A DNA stretch of 64,000 bases from assembly GCA_958496175.1 (NCBI GenBank), contig OY292274.1, positions 1,302,001 to 1,366,000 of the forward strand. The letters run 5' to 3'. Shown piece by piece: positions 49,331-59,196 of the stretch. The stretch is from Sisyra terminalis. Lineage: Eukaryota; Arthropoda; Insecta; Neuroptera; Sisyridae. The notes under the pieces are model-generated. The model had not been told where the DNA came from, did no database searches, and saw only the letters and a list, made by a program, of their open reading frames with translations. Each line of letters opens with the position of its first letter. The first letter of the stretch is position 1. The translations under genes and the position numbers were made by a program.

Positions 49331-49897
49331 TTTTTTTTTTTGATACTTCAATAATAAAAACTTTCAGCTCACTAAAGATTTTATGATTAAAGTATGCTAA
49401 ATTCACTACCTTGTTATTCGTAAGTTATGGGTTTGAATTTGGTGATAAGCAATCTGATGATTTAAGGAACCTTTGAGATTATTAAAATTCTTAGCACTAG
49501 ACAAAGGATAAACCTACAGTGATAATTTTAAGGACCTACGAAAAACGATAGTTATAGTATCATTAACATTTAAGTTTTCGATATTTATTTTACTGAATTC
49601 AAAAGTAAAATTCAGAGTCCAGTAATGTGACTGAAGAATACTTTTGATTGGTCGTTATTGTGATCCATTCAGTTATCGAATAAAATTTTATTTACAGATT
49701 GCACACATAATGAAATAATGAAGTGTATACAAACGTAATATGTAAAATTGATGACGAAGTAGGTTAATAAAAAAGCTTTTAACTACTTATACTATATAAT
49801 GCGCCTATATAATTTTCCGATATTTTAGCCCCAATTGTACAAATAAACTTTTCTTCGAATTTGATTTTTTTTAGTAATTTTGGTTTTACGTAATTCG

Positions 49898-49899
<2 letters not shown>

Positions 49900-49954
<55 letters not shown>
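49900..49954. repeat. (TA)n microsatellite
   Basis: About 27 uninterrupted TA units. Two minus-strand frames across it give Ile-Tyr strings, which are by-products. Confidence 0.95.
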
Positions 49955-49958
<4 letters not shown>

Positions 49959-50495
49959 GATTCGCTGAAATTGGAGGGTTATGTTTAACATAATATATCA
50001 AAACAAATAAACGTAATTCAGATGAATCATTCATGCATTATGAGAAATATCGAGTTCTATTCCTGTCTTCATTTGTTTTTTTTTACCTACTTTGTAATTC
50101 TTAAAATTATATAATCATTCACAACAAACAGGTTTGAAATAGTATATAATAAAATCAAAAACGATTTGTACACACGGATGGTTCATTCACAGAAACGACC
50201 TTGGAAGAAAAAGCCATACGGATAACCGGATTTTGAATCCCGGATGAACGGGAACGCTTTTAAGAAATTAATAGAGCAAATAATTTAAAACGTATAATAT
50301 TTTAGTCCCTTAGTGGATGCAAAAAATGAGAAATCTTTTTTAAGGATGGCTTCGTTGTTTTTGTAATTTTTTTTGTATTGAATTTTGAATCGAAAATTCA
50401 TTTAACAAAATTATATAATAAAGTACAGAAAAATTTCCCATATGATTACTGTTAGATGTCAGTTCTTGTTTCAGGTATACCATAATAATCATAGT

Positions 50496-50763
50496 ATGTG
50501 GGGCTCTGCAAAATCATCCAACATCCAAATTATCCAATCTTTCCAATCAAAAGTTCTTCGTTGAATAATCAATGCTCCTTATTATATTAACAACCGAATC
50601 ATACACAATGATCTCAATTTTCCTTTTGTCACTACCTTAGTCCAAGAACGATTCCAAAAATTCCACTCCAAGTTAGTCGACCATCCTAACCCTAATGTCC
50701 AAATTCTTTTCTCTGAAACTCATCCAGACAACATGCCATGTAGGCTGAAACCAAGGTTTATAA
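50496..50763 (+). pseudogene. Jockey-type reverse transcriptase C-terminal fragment
   Basis: The frame from 50496 reads MWGSAKSSNIQIIQSFQSKV then LR-stop-IINAPYYINNRI, IHNDLNFPFVTT and ERFQKFHSKLVDHPNPNVQI. The pattern (LWG-x-A, IQ-x-x-Q-x-K-x-LR, I-x-NAP-x-Y, H-x-DL, LV-x-HPN) is the C-terminus of Jockey-clade proteins. A Trp codon appears to have become TGA after LR. The following 50792-50980 frame is not recognisable as part of it. It differs in sequence from the fragment at 3357, so it is another family. Confidence 0.8.
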
Positions 50764-51431
50764 AAAACACAGGTGGCCTCATGATGGCTACGTGACGTAT
50801 CCAGAAGAAATTCGTACATATCTTCAGACTAATTCAAATTTCAAAATTCTTCGTATGACGTCATTTATTTCTAATGGGGTAACCTGTGTAATTTACAAAC
50901 CTTGGGCTGAAACGACGTTGGCCCCGCGACCTCCTAACAAATTCTTAGAGAGTCCCAACATTGGTTGGGCCCATGATTGATATGTATATATGGATAGACT
51001 ATGCATATGGGGGAAATAGATATTTGAAAAATCTAGTGAAGCGTACGAAGCGCTACCTACGTGAGTACAGTTTTAAGAGTAACTAAGACCAACTGATGCA
51101 AATTACGTGCATAAACGCTTGTCCGAAATGTAACAAGACCGATAGTGAGAGCAGAAGTGGGTTGTAAGGGGTATAACTTCGTTAAATTTTTCAAGAAAAA
51201 CAAAATTATTCTTGTCGCAAATTTTGTAATTTTCTAAAAATTGTTAAAAATATGATTATTTTTAATCAAATTTTTTAACAACGATGTCTGATGTCCTGTA
51301 ATGTAAGTACATTTAAAATTAACAAAGTAACTCTGATGTAAAATTCCTAATAAAAAAAAATCGTGATAAAATAAATTGAAAATTACAAACATGCTTTCAT
51401 ATTTTATATAATTTAATTTTAATACAATATC

Positions 51432-52038
51432 GGTAAAAGCTTGGATCAGGAACGTCGAAATTTGAGAACTGTTTTCGAATGGTTTCGATATTATTCCTGA
51501 ACGTATTGTTCACTCGTATGCAATTTGTACGTAAATTTGGACATGTCAGAAATGAAGTAGCGAATGTTATTTTCAAATATGTATTTATATTGTATTATCT
51601 AAAATCTGTAAAATTAAATTTTATAAATAAAGTACTACTTTGGCTCAAGTCCATTTCAGCATTCAATCTGGCAACGTTGCATTTTCGACTTTGTTTTAAT
51701 TTAATTTGCGATTAAATCGGTCCATAATAAAAATGTAGCCACAAAAGAGAGAATTATACCTTATTAGAATTAAATTACCAAAAATATCGCGAAATAAATT
51801 AAAAACAAAATCGAAAATGCAATGTTGGCAGATTGTGGGTGTGCTAAAATGGACTTGAAACGAAAATTTAATTTTACATATTATAATATAAATACATATT
51901 TGAAAATAACCGTCATTTCTTCATTTTTGGCATGTCAAAGTTTACGTACAAAATGCATTCGAGTGAACAATACGTACCCATTCGGAATAGTTCTCTTCAG
52001 TTCTGAAAAGCTCGACGTTCCTGATCCAAGCTTATACC
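51432..52038. repeat. Palindrome-within-palindrome repeat (family B), copy 3
   Basis: Outer arms AAAGCTTGGATCAGGAACGT and GACGTTCCTGATCCAAGCTT, with the inner element at about 51643-51860. It is uninterrupted, like copy 1. The two 78-codon frames inside are repeat sequence. Confidence 0.87.
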
Positions 52039-52437
52039 ACATTATCGATACTTTTTAAATAACCAAATAGCATATAAATATATAAAAATGTAAAGCATAT
52101 ATAAATTTAAAACATGAAGATTATTGTTTAACTTTCCCGCGCTGACACTCTTGACTCTTCTAAACTTCTAACACAGGCGCTGTTGTATTTCGCTTAGTTC
52201 CACTTCAAATCTGTACCCACTTAGAGGCGTTTGTAGTTACTTCAAGTGTGAGTTTTCGTTTATTGTGCAGCGGGCTATCCATTTATACAGATCAGTGCTC
52301 TCAACATGTTTCGAAAATACCACACCAGGGTCGAACTACGGTTTTTACCTCAAGTGTGGTATATAAGCGACCAAAATTTGTTAGCACATTGCATAGTATA
52401 TAAATTGTAAATATATAGAAGGCAATAAAGGATTTAA

Positions 52438-53145
52438 GGGTGGATCACCGTCAGAAAAAAAAACGTTTTTTTTTCGTCCATAAATGTCTTCTTATAACAT
52501 TCAAGAATAACGTGTTAAAAGGATTGGAATAGCTGACTAATGTATTTTCACTGATAAAAATTGAATAAATTGATAATAACATAAAAAAAATATCTTAAAA
52601 AACCTTAAATGCGTTTTTCTCGATATCAACTTTTTAAAACTGGGAGACAAGATTTCTCAGAAACTATCTGACGGATTGACTTGAAACTAGAGAGTGTTAT
52701 AGTTCAACACGTCTTCTTGGTACTGAACCTCTGAAATTGGCCAAACCTCCCCCCCTTAAAGTGGGTGAGGGGGAAAGGTCCAAAAGAAGGTCGTTTTTTT
52801 TAACTTTTTTTTCAAAGTCGCGCCATTTTGTGAATTTTCAACTTTTTTCGAATTTTCGAAGTTCAGTACCAAGAAGACGCATTATCAAAACCTACATTCT
52901 TTGGAAATCCATGATCCGACTTCCGGTTTCCGAGAATACTTGTCTCCCGTTTGCCTCCTCATTTTTGAGGACCCTTTTTCAAAGCGCTGTAAAAGGGGGA
53001 GGGGGGGACATATCGGGGCAAATAAAAAAAAATAGTTCAAAACTTCAACTTTTACATGCCGAAGACCGTTTTTTAATATCTCTAAAAAAAATGGCAGCAG
53101 TTTTAAAAAAGTCATTTTTTTTTACGTTCTGACGGTGATCCACCC
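52438..53145. mobile_element. TTAA-flanked element 2
   Basis: TTAA lies at 52434-52437 and 53146-53149. The ends GGGTGGATCACCGTCAGAA and TTCTGACGGTGATCCACCC are perfect inverted repeats. A TTAA target suggests a piggyBac-like MITE. A 131-codon frame (52737-53132) and a 76-codon antisense frame lie inside, but their residues are mostly Phe/Lys/Ser from poly-A/T tracts, and I do not regard them as genes. Confidence 0.82.
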
Positions 53146-54618
53146 TTAAAAAAAAAAAGATATAAAATTCAATTTTTTTTTAAGTATATATTGGCAAATA
53201 TTGTTCAAAAATATAGTTTAGTTTTGGTAACTTAAAAAACTATTCATTAATGGTTTTGTGATGACAATTAAAGAGCAAATGGATTGACGTAAGCGTTTTT
53301 TCTTTTAGTTAATTGGGATTTACTTGTGTGCATATAAAGAAATTAATTAGAAGAATTTTGTTCCAAACATGAAAATAATTGGTTACCTATTTCATATTTT
53401 GATTTTCTGTTACTGTTTTCAATTTGAAAATCACCAGCTAGTAGACAATATGGTTGTTTTGTACATTCAATTAATGAGTGGTTTTCATTTACTAGTACGT
53501 AGTTGTACAAATACGAGTACGAGTACCCGTAATTTTCACTATACTCTCTCTTGCATAGTTGAATAGTTAACGGAATTGTAAGTGAGAGTTGTGTTACGCA
53601 ATCATGTTATTAGAAATTGAAAATTGACAAGAGCCAATCAAACGGTAAACTCTAATCTTCTCATAGGTGTAATTTTCCATTTTACTACATCGTCATCATC
53701 ATCATCAGCATCACTATTACTATCAAAATATTAATTTCGTGCGAATATGAGGCAGCGGAATTGCAAATTGTAACTGGTTAGCCTCGAAACGCAAATGACG
53801 AGGCCTAAACTCCAAAATATCATCGTTGAGTTCATTGTTAAAGTCGTAACCTTAATATATTATGTATGTCCTTTATGTTTTTTTTATACTTCCAAAAAAT
53901 GTTGTATCTTGCTTTTTTTACTAGATACAATTTTGCTTTGTCGTTCTCTCATTGGTGTGGAACATAAATTATTATCGCGTGGACGCATTGAGAAGTTTTC
54001 CTCATTCCAACCCGTTTATCGTAAATACTTTATAATCAGTTGATTTTAACATTGACTTGTACACACATTGCATCGCAGAAATCGAACCACGCAACCCTGA
54101 ATAAGATTAGAAAAAATATTTTAAACTATTTGTTATTCGATATTCATATAGTTGCCTATTTATTAACTTAAGTCAATTTTTTTTTCTAAGCCAACAGTTC
54201 TTCGAATAGTTTTCTTATTGTTGCGGAAATCGTGATCGAGAGATTTTATGGTCGTAGATGGAAATTTCAAGGCACTCGAGATTTCATCTGCTGTTGACGC
54301 TATCGCTATTTTCAATGTCTTTAATTTAATTTATTTATTTATTTTTTCATTAATAACTTTGACATTCTAAAATCACTTTTTAATAGCTTCCTTTTTCTTT
54401 CTCTATAGCTTCAAAATATAGGAATATATTTGCCACCAAGATACCAAGAAAACAATCTAAGATAGTTCCACCACTCATAGATTGAAAACATTTCATTCAT
54501 TTAGTGTTGATAATTTAAAGAGTTTTGTACAAATACATTTTTTATATACTAAATTCAAATTGAGTAATAGTGCAGTCGCGATAAGTTGATGAAAAAATTC
54601 TTGTTACAATATTGCAAA

Positions 54619-54734
54619 TGTGAAGGATATATCAGGATGTGGTAGACCAAACAAATTAACAGTGTTTTACTTCATTTATTTCAATTGCAACGTTTCATTG
54701 GTGTTATTCCAACTTCATCAGGCAACTTGTAAAT
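54619..54734. repeat. Left arm of a 2-kb inverted-repeat element (family G)
   Basis: It reads ATATCAGGATGTGGTAGACC, ...ACTTCATTTATTTCAATTGC, ...CAACTTCATCAGGCAACTTG and is matched in reverse complement at 56550-56666. On the minus strand it carries a short stem between CTGATGA and GAAACG. Confidence 0.88.
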
Positions 54735-55170
54735 CTATACTAATACATAAACTTCTTAGGTCTATCTGTACATTTTGATTTTTAACCCAATTTTAGAGTA
54801 AATTTTTGTTTCAAAAGGCCCTTATTCCAATTTTAACATTTTTAAAATTTTTGTGTGTCCCGATTTAACTAAAGAACGGAAAAACCGAATTTAATGAAAT
54901 TTGGTATTAAGATACAACACAGTTTTCCACACATGTCAGGCTACTTATCATTCCTTAAAAATAATAAAGGAAGGTATTCCCTAGGGATGAAAAATAAAAT
55001 TTTTACTTTAGACAGGCGAGTTATATATCGTTGGAAAGGTAATTAAAAGTTAGAAAATGATCTGTAAAAATATTTTTAGTTGAACTGATAAAAAGCACAG
55101 TAAATTCAATGTAAAGTCCAAAAAATTGTCTCTTTGAAATATAATCATTTATTATATAACAAACATAGTT

Positions 55171-55252
55171 GCTGTTAATAGCGTAATGACTTATGTATCT
55201 GACATTCTGATGCTCCTTAATAAAAAGACGTGGGTTCGAATCTTACATAAGT
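55171..55252 (+). pseudogene. tRNA-like sequence with a good B box
   Basis: GGTTCGAATC at 55233-55242 fits the Pol III B box, and TAGCGTAATGAC at 55179-55190 is a poor A box about 43 bases upstream. The distance is right for a tRNA or tRNA-derived SINE head. I could not fold a convincing acceptor stem, so it is at best a decayed tRNA or SINE. Confidence 0.3.
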
Positions 55253-55299
55253 AAACTTTTTTTTACAAAATTGTTGTAAATAGACCCTTAGAGTTGTTC

Positions 55300-56110
55300 A
55301 ATAAGGAAATATTAACGAAAAAAAAATAGTAATAGTAATAATAATAATAGTAACAAAACTTAAAGTGAATACGTTTTTAAAACCGTGCATACATAAAATC
55401 CTGTATTTATATATCCCCTCTGACTGATGAAATTTTAATATTCGATGTATTGCTTACAAGAAGTAGACATTTGATAAGATTTTTTTTTTGAAAATTCCTA
55501 CCCTAAAAGAGTAAAAGGAGTGACTAAGTTGTATGAGAAAATTTAGAGTTAATCAACAATCGAAATTTTGAATTTAATAAGATTAATTAATAAATAAATA
55601 ACTAAATAATTTAAAATAATTTAAAATAATTAATAATAAGTTTCTGTTTTTGTTATATCATTTTAATAACAGCATTTTAAATAACGTCATTTCACTTAAT
55701 TAGTATGAAAGTTTATGTAGTGTTCATATAGTGTTATATAGTTTATATAGTGTGTAGTGTTTATTTATTTATCTCTTCTTCTTAATCCAACATCACTGCC
55801 GTTATATGGCGATTCAAAAAATGGCTGTCACGTGGGGAGTTCCAGGTTTCTCAGAACCTGTTGGATGGTCCTATGTACTTATACCAAATACCAAAGGGGT
55901 GGTTTTTAATTTTTGTTTGTTTTTCAAAAATCAAACTTTTTAAAATCTATTTTTTATGAACCAATGATTGTGACCTGGAGCAATTATTTATTCTGCTGAA
56001 AAACATTAAGGGAGCAAATTTTTAGCATGTATTTCATTATCAATTAAAATATAAAATCTTCCAAACTAATTTTTCTTCGATATTTAGAACAACTTGAAAA
56101 CCAATTATTG
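55300..56110. repeat. Foldback F, single-arm reverse copy
   Basis: Reverse complement of about 7800-8640, with ACGTTTTTAAAACCGTGCATAC-type start and GGTTTTTAATTTTTGTTTGT, CAATGATTGTGACCTGGAGC near its end. An insertion of about 120 bp (about 55735-55870) with CTTCTTCTTAATCCAACATC interrupts it. Confidence 0.8.
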
Positions 56111-56549
56111 TTATTGAAAATAAATAAAATATTCGAATTTACTTCCACGCTTTTCACTTATTTCCAACAATTTTGTATGTACAATGTCCAAATGAGCGAA
56201 ATCGAATTGCTTTTTAGCCATAATAATCAAAATAAAGGTCATAATTTTTTTCGTTTTTTCGTGGATCAACTAATATTAGATAAATACACATTGTCCCATG
56301 ATTTAAACAAAATTCACACGCCGGACTTGTTGGTGAAACATACCGGAGTTAAAATAAAGTATTGGTATGACTGATACTAGGTTATAGGTTAATTTTAATC
56401 ATTTTAATTGCTGTCAATTGTAATTTTATAAAGATCTATTAATATTAAGAATGTTTTAACCACGACTGCTGTTACCTCCGGTGTATTTCACCAACAAGTC
56501 TGGCGTATGAATTTGTTTTAAATCATGGGACTATGTGTTTTTATCTAAT

Positions 56550-56666
56550 ATTTACAAGTTGCCTGATGAAGTTGGAATAACACCAACAAAACGTTGCAAT
56601 TGAAATAAATGAAGTAAAACACTGCTAACTTGTTTGGTCTACCACATCCTGATATATTCTTCACAT
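56550..56666. repeat. Right arm of family G element
   Basis: Reverse complement of 54619-54734 with a few changes. CTGATGA at 56563-56569, stem GTTGG/CCAAC and then ACAAAACG are visible on the plus strand. Confidence 0.88.
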
Positions 56667-57627
56667 TATACATCGATTTAGACCTAAAAGAATGAAAATA
56701 TTGAAAATAATTTCTCAATTTCTATAGTATACCTATATAGTTTTTTTCAAATTATATTCGATATTAAATGACTTCACTTGAGAACATTTACAGAGCTTTC
56801 GATTTCTACGTTGCTAATTTGAAAATAATTTCGTGCAATTAATCAGGCTAAAGTTGCGATAAATATATTTTTTTTTAAAATTGAGGAATATGCGAAAATG
56901 TAAACGGTTTAGTATTTGCAACGCTATGGATTCTTGATTTCCAAATAATTTTATGTAAAAATTATTATCTACTTATACATCAATAAAGAAATATAGGCCA
57001 TTGAAACTGTTATTTTTGTTTAAAAAATAAAATTTATGTATTTTGTACTCCTATACTAGAATTTTTTTTGTTTGTTTTTATTTAGAATTGTTATTATCTT
57101 GAATATAAACTTTTCCCTATGACAGTAAATGTATTTTACTAATACTTAAGTGCCGATTAAGTATCGATACGGTCAAAAGCTATTTTCTATGAATAGAATT
57201 TAGATAAATTGTCCGAAATCAATTATTCGAACGACAAATTTCCTAAATCACTTACTTTAGATATGACCCGATTTTCTCTTACTTCTACGATTATACATTT
57301 ACATATGAAAACTTATGAATGGCGAAAAAAATCTTTGTTTAAGTAAATTTTTAAAGAAATTTCCCATTTTAAGATACTCTAAGATAATGATTGTTGAAGG
57401 TACTATACTCACCAGTTTCATATGCACAATTGCCGAATCCTTTTTAATTGGAAAGCTAAAATATGATTCTTTTTAAATTCAAAACATTGGTACATATTTA
57501 TTCTAAGTGTACAAAATGAACAAAATCATAAAAAATCCACTAAGCCCGCGAGGTTGACTCATCAAACTCTTGGGGTTTGATTGAATACAGGGTAAGAACT
57601 ATGTTTTAAGACCAAAAAGTAGTAATC

Positions 57628-57775
57628 AAAATAAGATTTTTTCGCTGACTTTGAACAGTTATACTGTGTATAGGTACAATATATAAGATATACTGCGGTC
57701 CAATTTATCTAGTATAATTTAATATAATAATATATAAAAATCATACCATAAACATAAATTTACATAGATTACATT
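57628..57775. repeat. Foldback repeat, family A, copy 7 (left arm fragment)
   Basis: Starts AATAAGATTTTTTCGCTGAC and runs to CATACCATAAACATAAATTT. It is absent from the corresponding place in the adjacent tandem copy. Confidence 0.85.
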
Positions 57776-57882
57776 CAATACCTATCTTGCTTACTATAGA
57801 TCAATAAAAACTCAAATTTTAAATTCATTTTACAAAGCATGAAAGGCATGAAAAGACTTCACTAAAGGAATATAAGTTAAAC

Positions 57883-58125
57883 CAGGAATGGCCAACCCAA
57901 ATGATACTGCGGGCCACTTTGAAAATGTATCATAGCTCCGCGGGCCACATATAAAATTAATGATGTTCATATTAGATTAAAATACACTGTAAACATTTTT
58001 AATATATTGGTTTTCACCATATTGGCTATTATAAAATCAAATTGTTATGAAATAGTGTGATGAATCTCGCAAGCCGGAAAAATGGTCAAGCATGCGGCCC
58101 GCAGGCTTCGGTTTGGTCACCCCTG
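57883..58125. mobile_element. hAT-type MITE in tandem copy 1
   Basis: Starts CAGGAATGGCCAACCCAAAT and ends TTTGGTCACCCCTG. Flanks AGTTAAAC and CGGTAAAC are similar. The interior has GCATGCGGCCCGCAGGC, typical of this MITE type. Confidence 0.82.
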
Positions 58126-58171
58126 CGGTAAACTATTTGTATTTACACAGGCTTTTAAACAATTTGTCTTC

Positions 58172-58707
58172 AATTGGAAAGCTAAAATATAATTCTTTTT
58201 AAATTCAAAACGTTGGTATATATTCATTCTAATAAAACGATAAAAATTCACTAAGCCCGCGAGGTTGACTTATCAAACCGTTGGGGTTCGATTGAACCTA
58301 GGATAAGAACCATGCTTTAAGACCAAAAAAGTAGTTTGTCGAAATTCTATAAGCCTGACTACATCCAAAATCTTGTTTATTATTGATCAATAAAAACCCA
58401 AATATTTAATTTATTCTACAACACATGAAACGACTTCACTAAAGGAATATAAGCTAAACCAGAGATGGCCAACTCAAATGATACTGCGGACCACATATAA
58501 AATTACAAATCTTTATATTAGATTAAGACACTGTAAATATTTATTATATTGGTTTTCACCATTTTGGCTATTATTAAATAAAATTATTTTTGTAAAAGTG
58601 TGATCTCGTGAGCCGATAAAAGTGGTAAAGTCGGGCCGCATGCGGCCCGCAGGCCTTGATTTGGTCACCCCTGGATTAAACAATCCATCTTTTAAACAAT
58701 TTGTCTC
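58172..58707. repeat. Tandem duplication, copy 2 (536 bp)
   Basis: Starts AATTGGAAAGCTAAAATATA and ends TTTTAAACAATTTGTCTCCC. It carries the same hAT MITE as copy 1 but no family A insert. This shows the order: MITE insertion, tandem duplication, then the family A event. Confidence 0.88.
58460..58673. mobile_element. hAT-type MITE in tandem copy 2
   Basis: Starts CAGAGATGGCCAACTCAAAT and ends TTTGGTCACCCCTG, with flanks AGCTAAAC and GATTAAAC. It is the duplicated partner of 57883-58125, slightly shorter. Confidence 0.82.
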
Positions 58708-59196
58708 CCAAAAATGTTTTTATTTTACAAATAATTGATTTCGAACAGTTTAATTTCTTGCATATGGATTTATGATGAACGTACATTATTAAACATAATC
58801 TTTTTGTTATACGATAGATATCGGAGTATTACGAAATAAACTAGATTCTATACTCTTTTGTGACCTGTTAACGACTATTTAAATTCGTTTCATAACTATG
58901 TATGATCATTAAGGACACTTGGTTTGTGTAGAAATATTGAAATTTGGCTGGTTACTAGAATCAACCCCAGAATTTATGAGTTTTGGAGAAGCTACCTTGA
59001 CCACTCGCCCACCCATAGGCAATCCATGGAATTTAGGTTCATTCTAATCGAGTATGAGAATTTTTCAACTTTGAATAAAATGTGAGGAATTCTAGATGTA
59101 TGTGTTGACAAAATTGCGATTTTTAGTTGGGTCGGTTTTTAAGTTTCTTTTTTTCTAGGCGCTGTCAATAATGTAATGTAATTCAATTGTCCACAG

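Larger units (their letters stand above)
54735..56549. mobile_element. Interior of the family G inverted-repeat element
   Basis: Between the two arms lie a pseudo-tRNA-like segment (55171-55252), a reverse copy of foldback F (55300-56110) and a second inverted pair (56268-56347 with 56466-56550, reading GACTTGTTGGTGAAA). An 88-codon frame at 56108 spans the junction and has no recognised motif. The structure resembles the complex inverted-repeat ends of Penelope-like retroelements, but no reverse transcriptase was found. Confidence 0.55.
57446..58171. repeat. Tandem duplication, copy 1 (726 bp, carries a family A insert)
   Basis: Starts AATTGGAAAGCTAAAATATG and continues through CTAAGCCCGCGAGGTTGACT and GACTTCACTAAAGGAATATA to AACAATTTGTCTTC. 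The same order recurs immediately in copy 2. The extra length is mainly family A sequence at about 57628-57775. Confidence 0.88.
47381..59196 (+). other. Hr4 intron 2 (about 11.8 kb)
   Basis: The intron runs from donor GTAAGT to acceptor CCACAG. It is almost filled with mobile elements and repeats listed separately (47833-58707). The stretches 53150-54618, 56667-57445 and 58708-59150 showed me nothing definite. A second acceptor-like AG occurs at 59157-59158, upstream of the used site. Using it would add 38 bases and lead to a stop within eight codons. Confidence 0.75.

Noticed and set aside
49779..50034. Ile-Tyr repeat frames on the minus strand
   Set aside because: They are translations of the TA microsatellite.
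52737..53132. 131-codon frame within TTAA-flanked element 2
   Set aside because: It is dominated by Phe/Lys/Ser from homopolymer tracts and has no recognised motif; an antisense frame overlaps it.
55171..55252. A functional tRNA gene
   Set aside because: The B box is good but the A box is poor, and no acceptor stem pairs convincingly; kept only as a decayed tRNA-like sequence.
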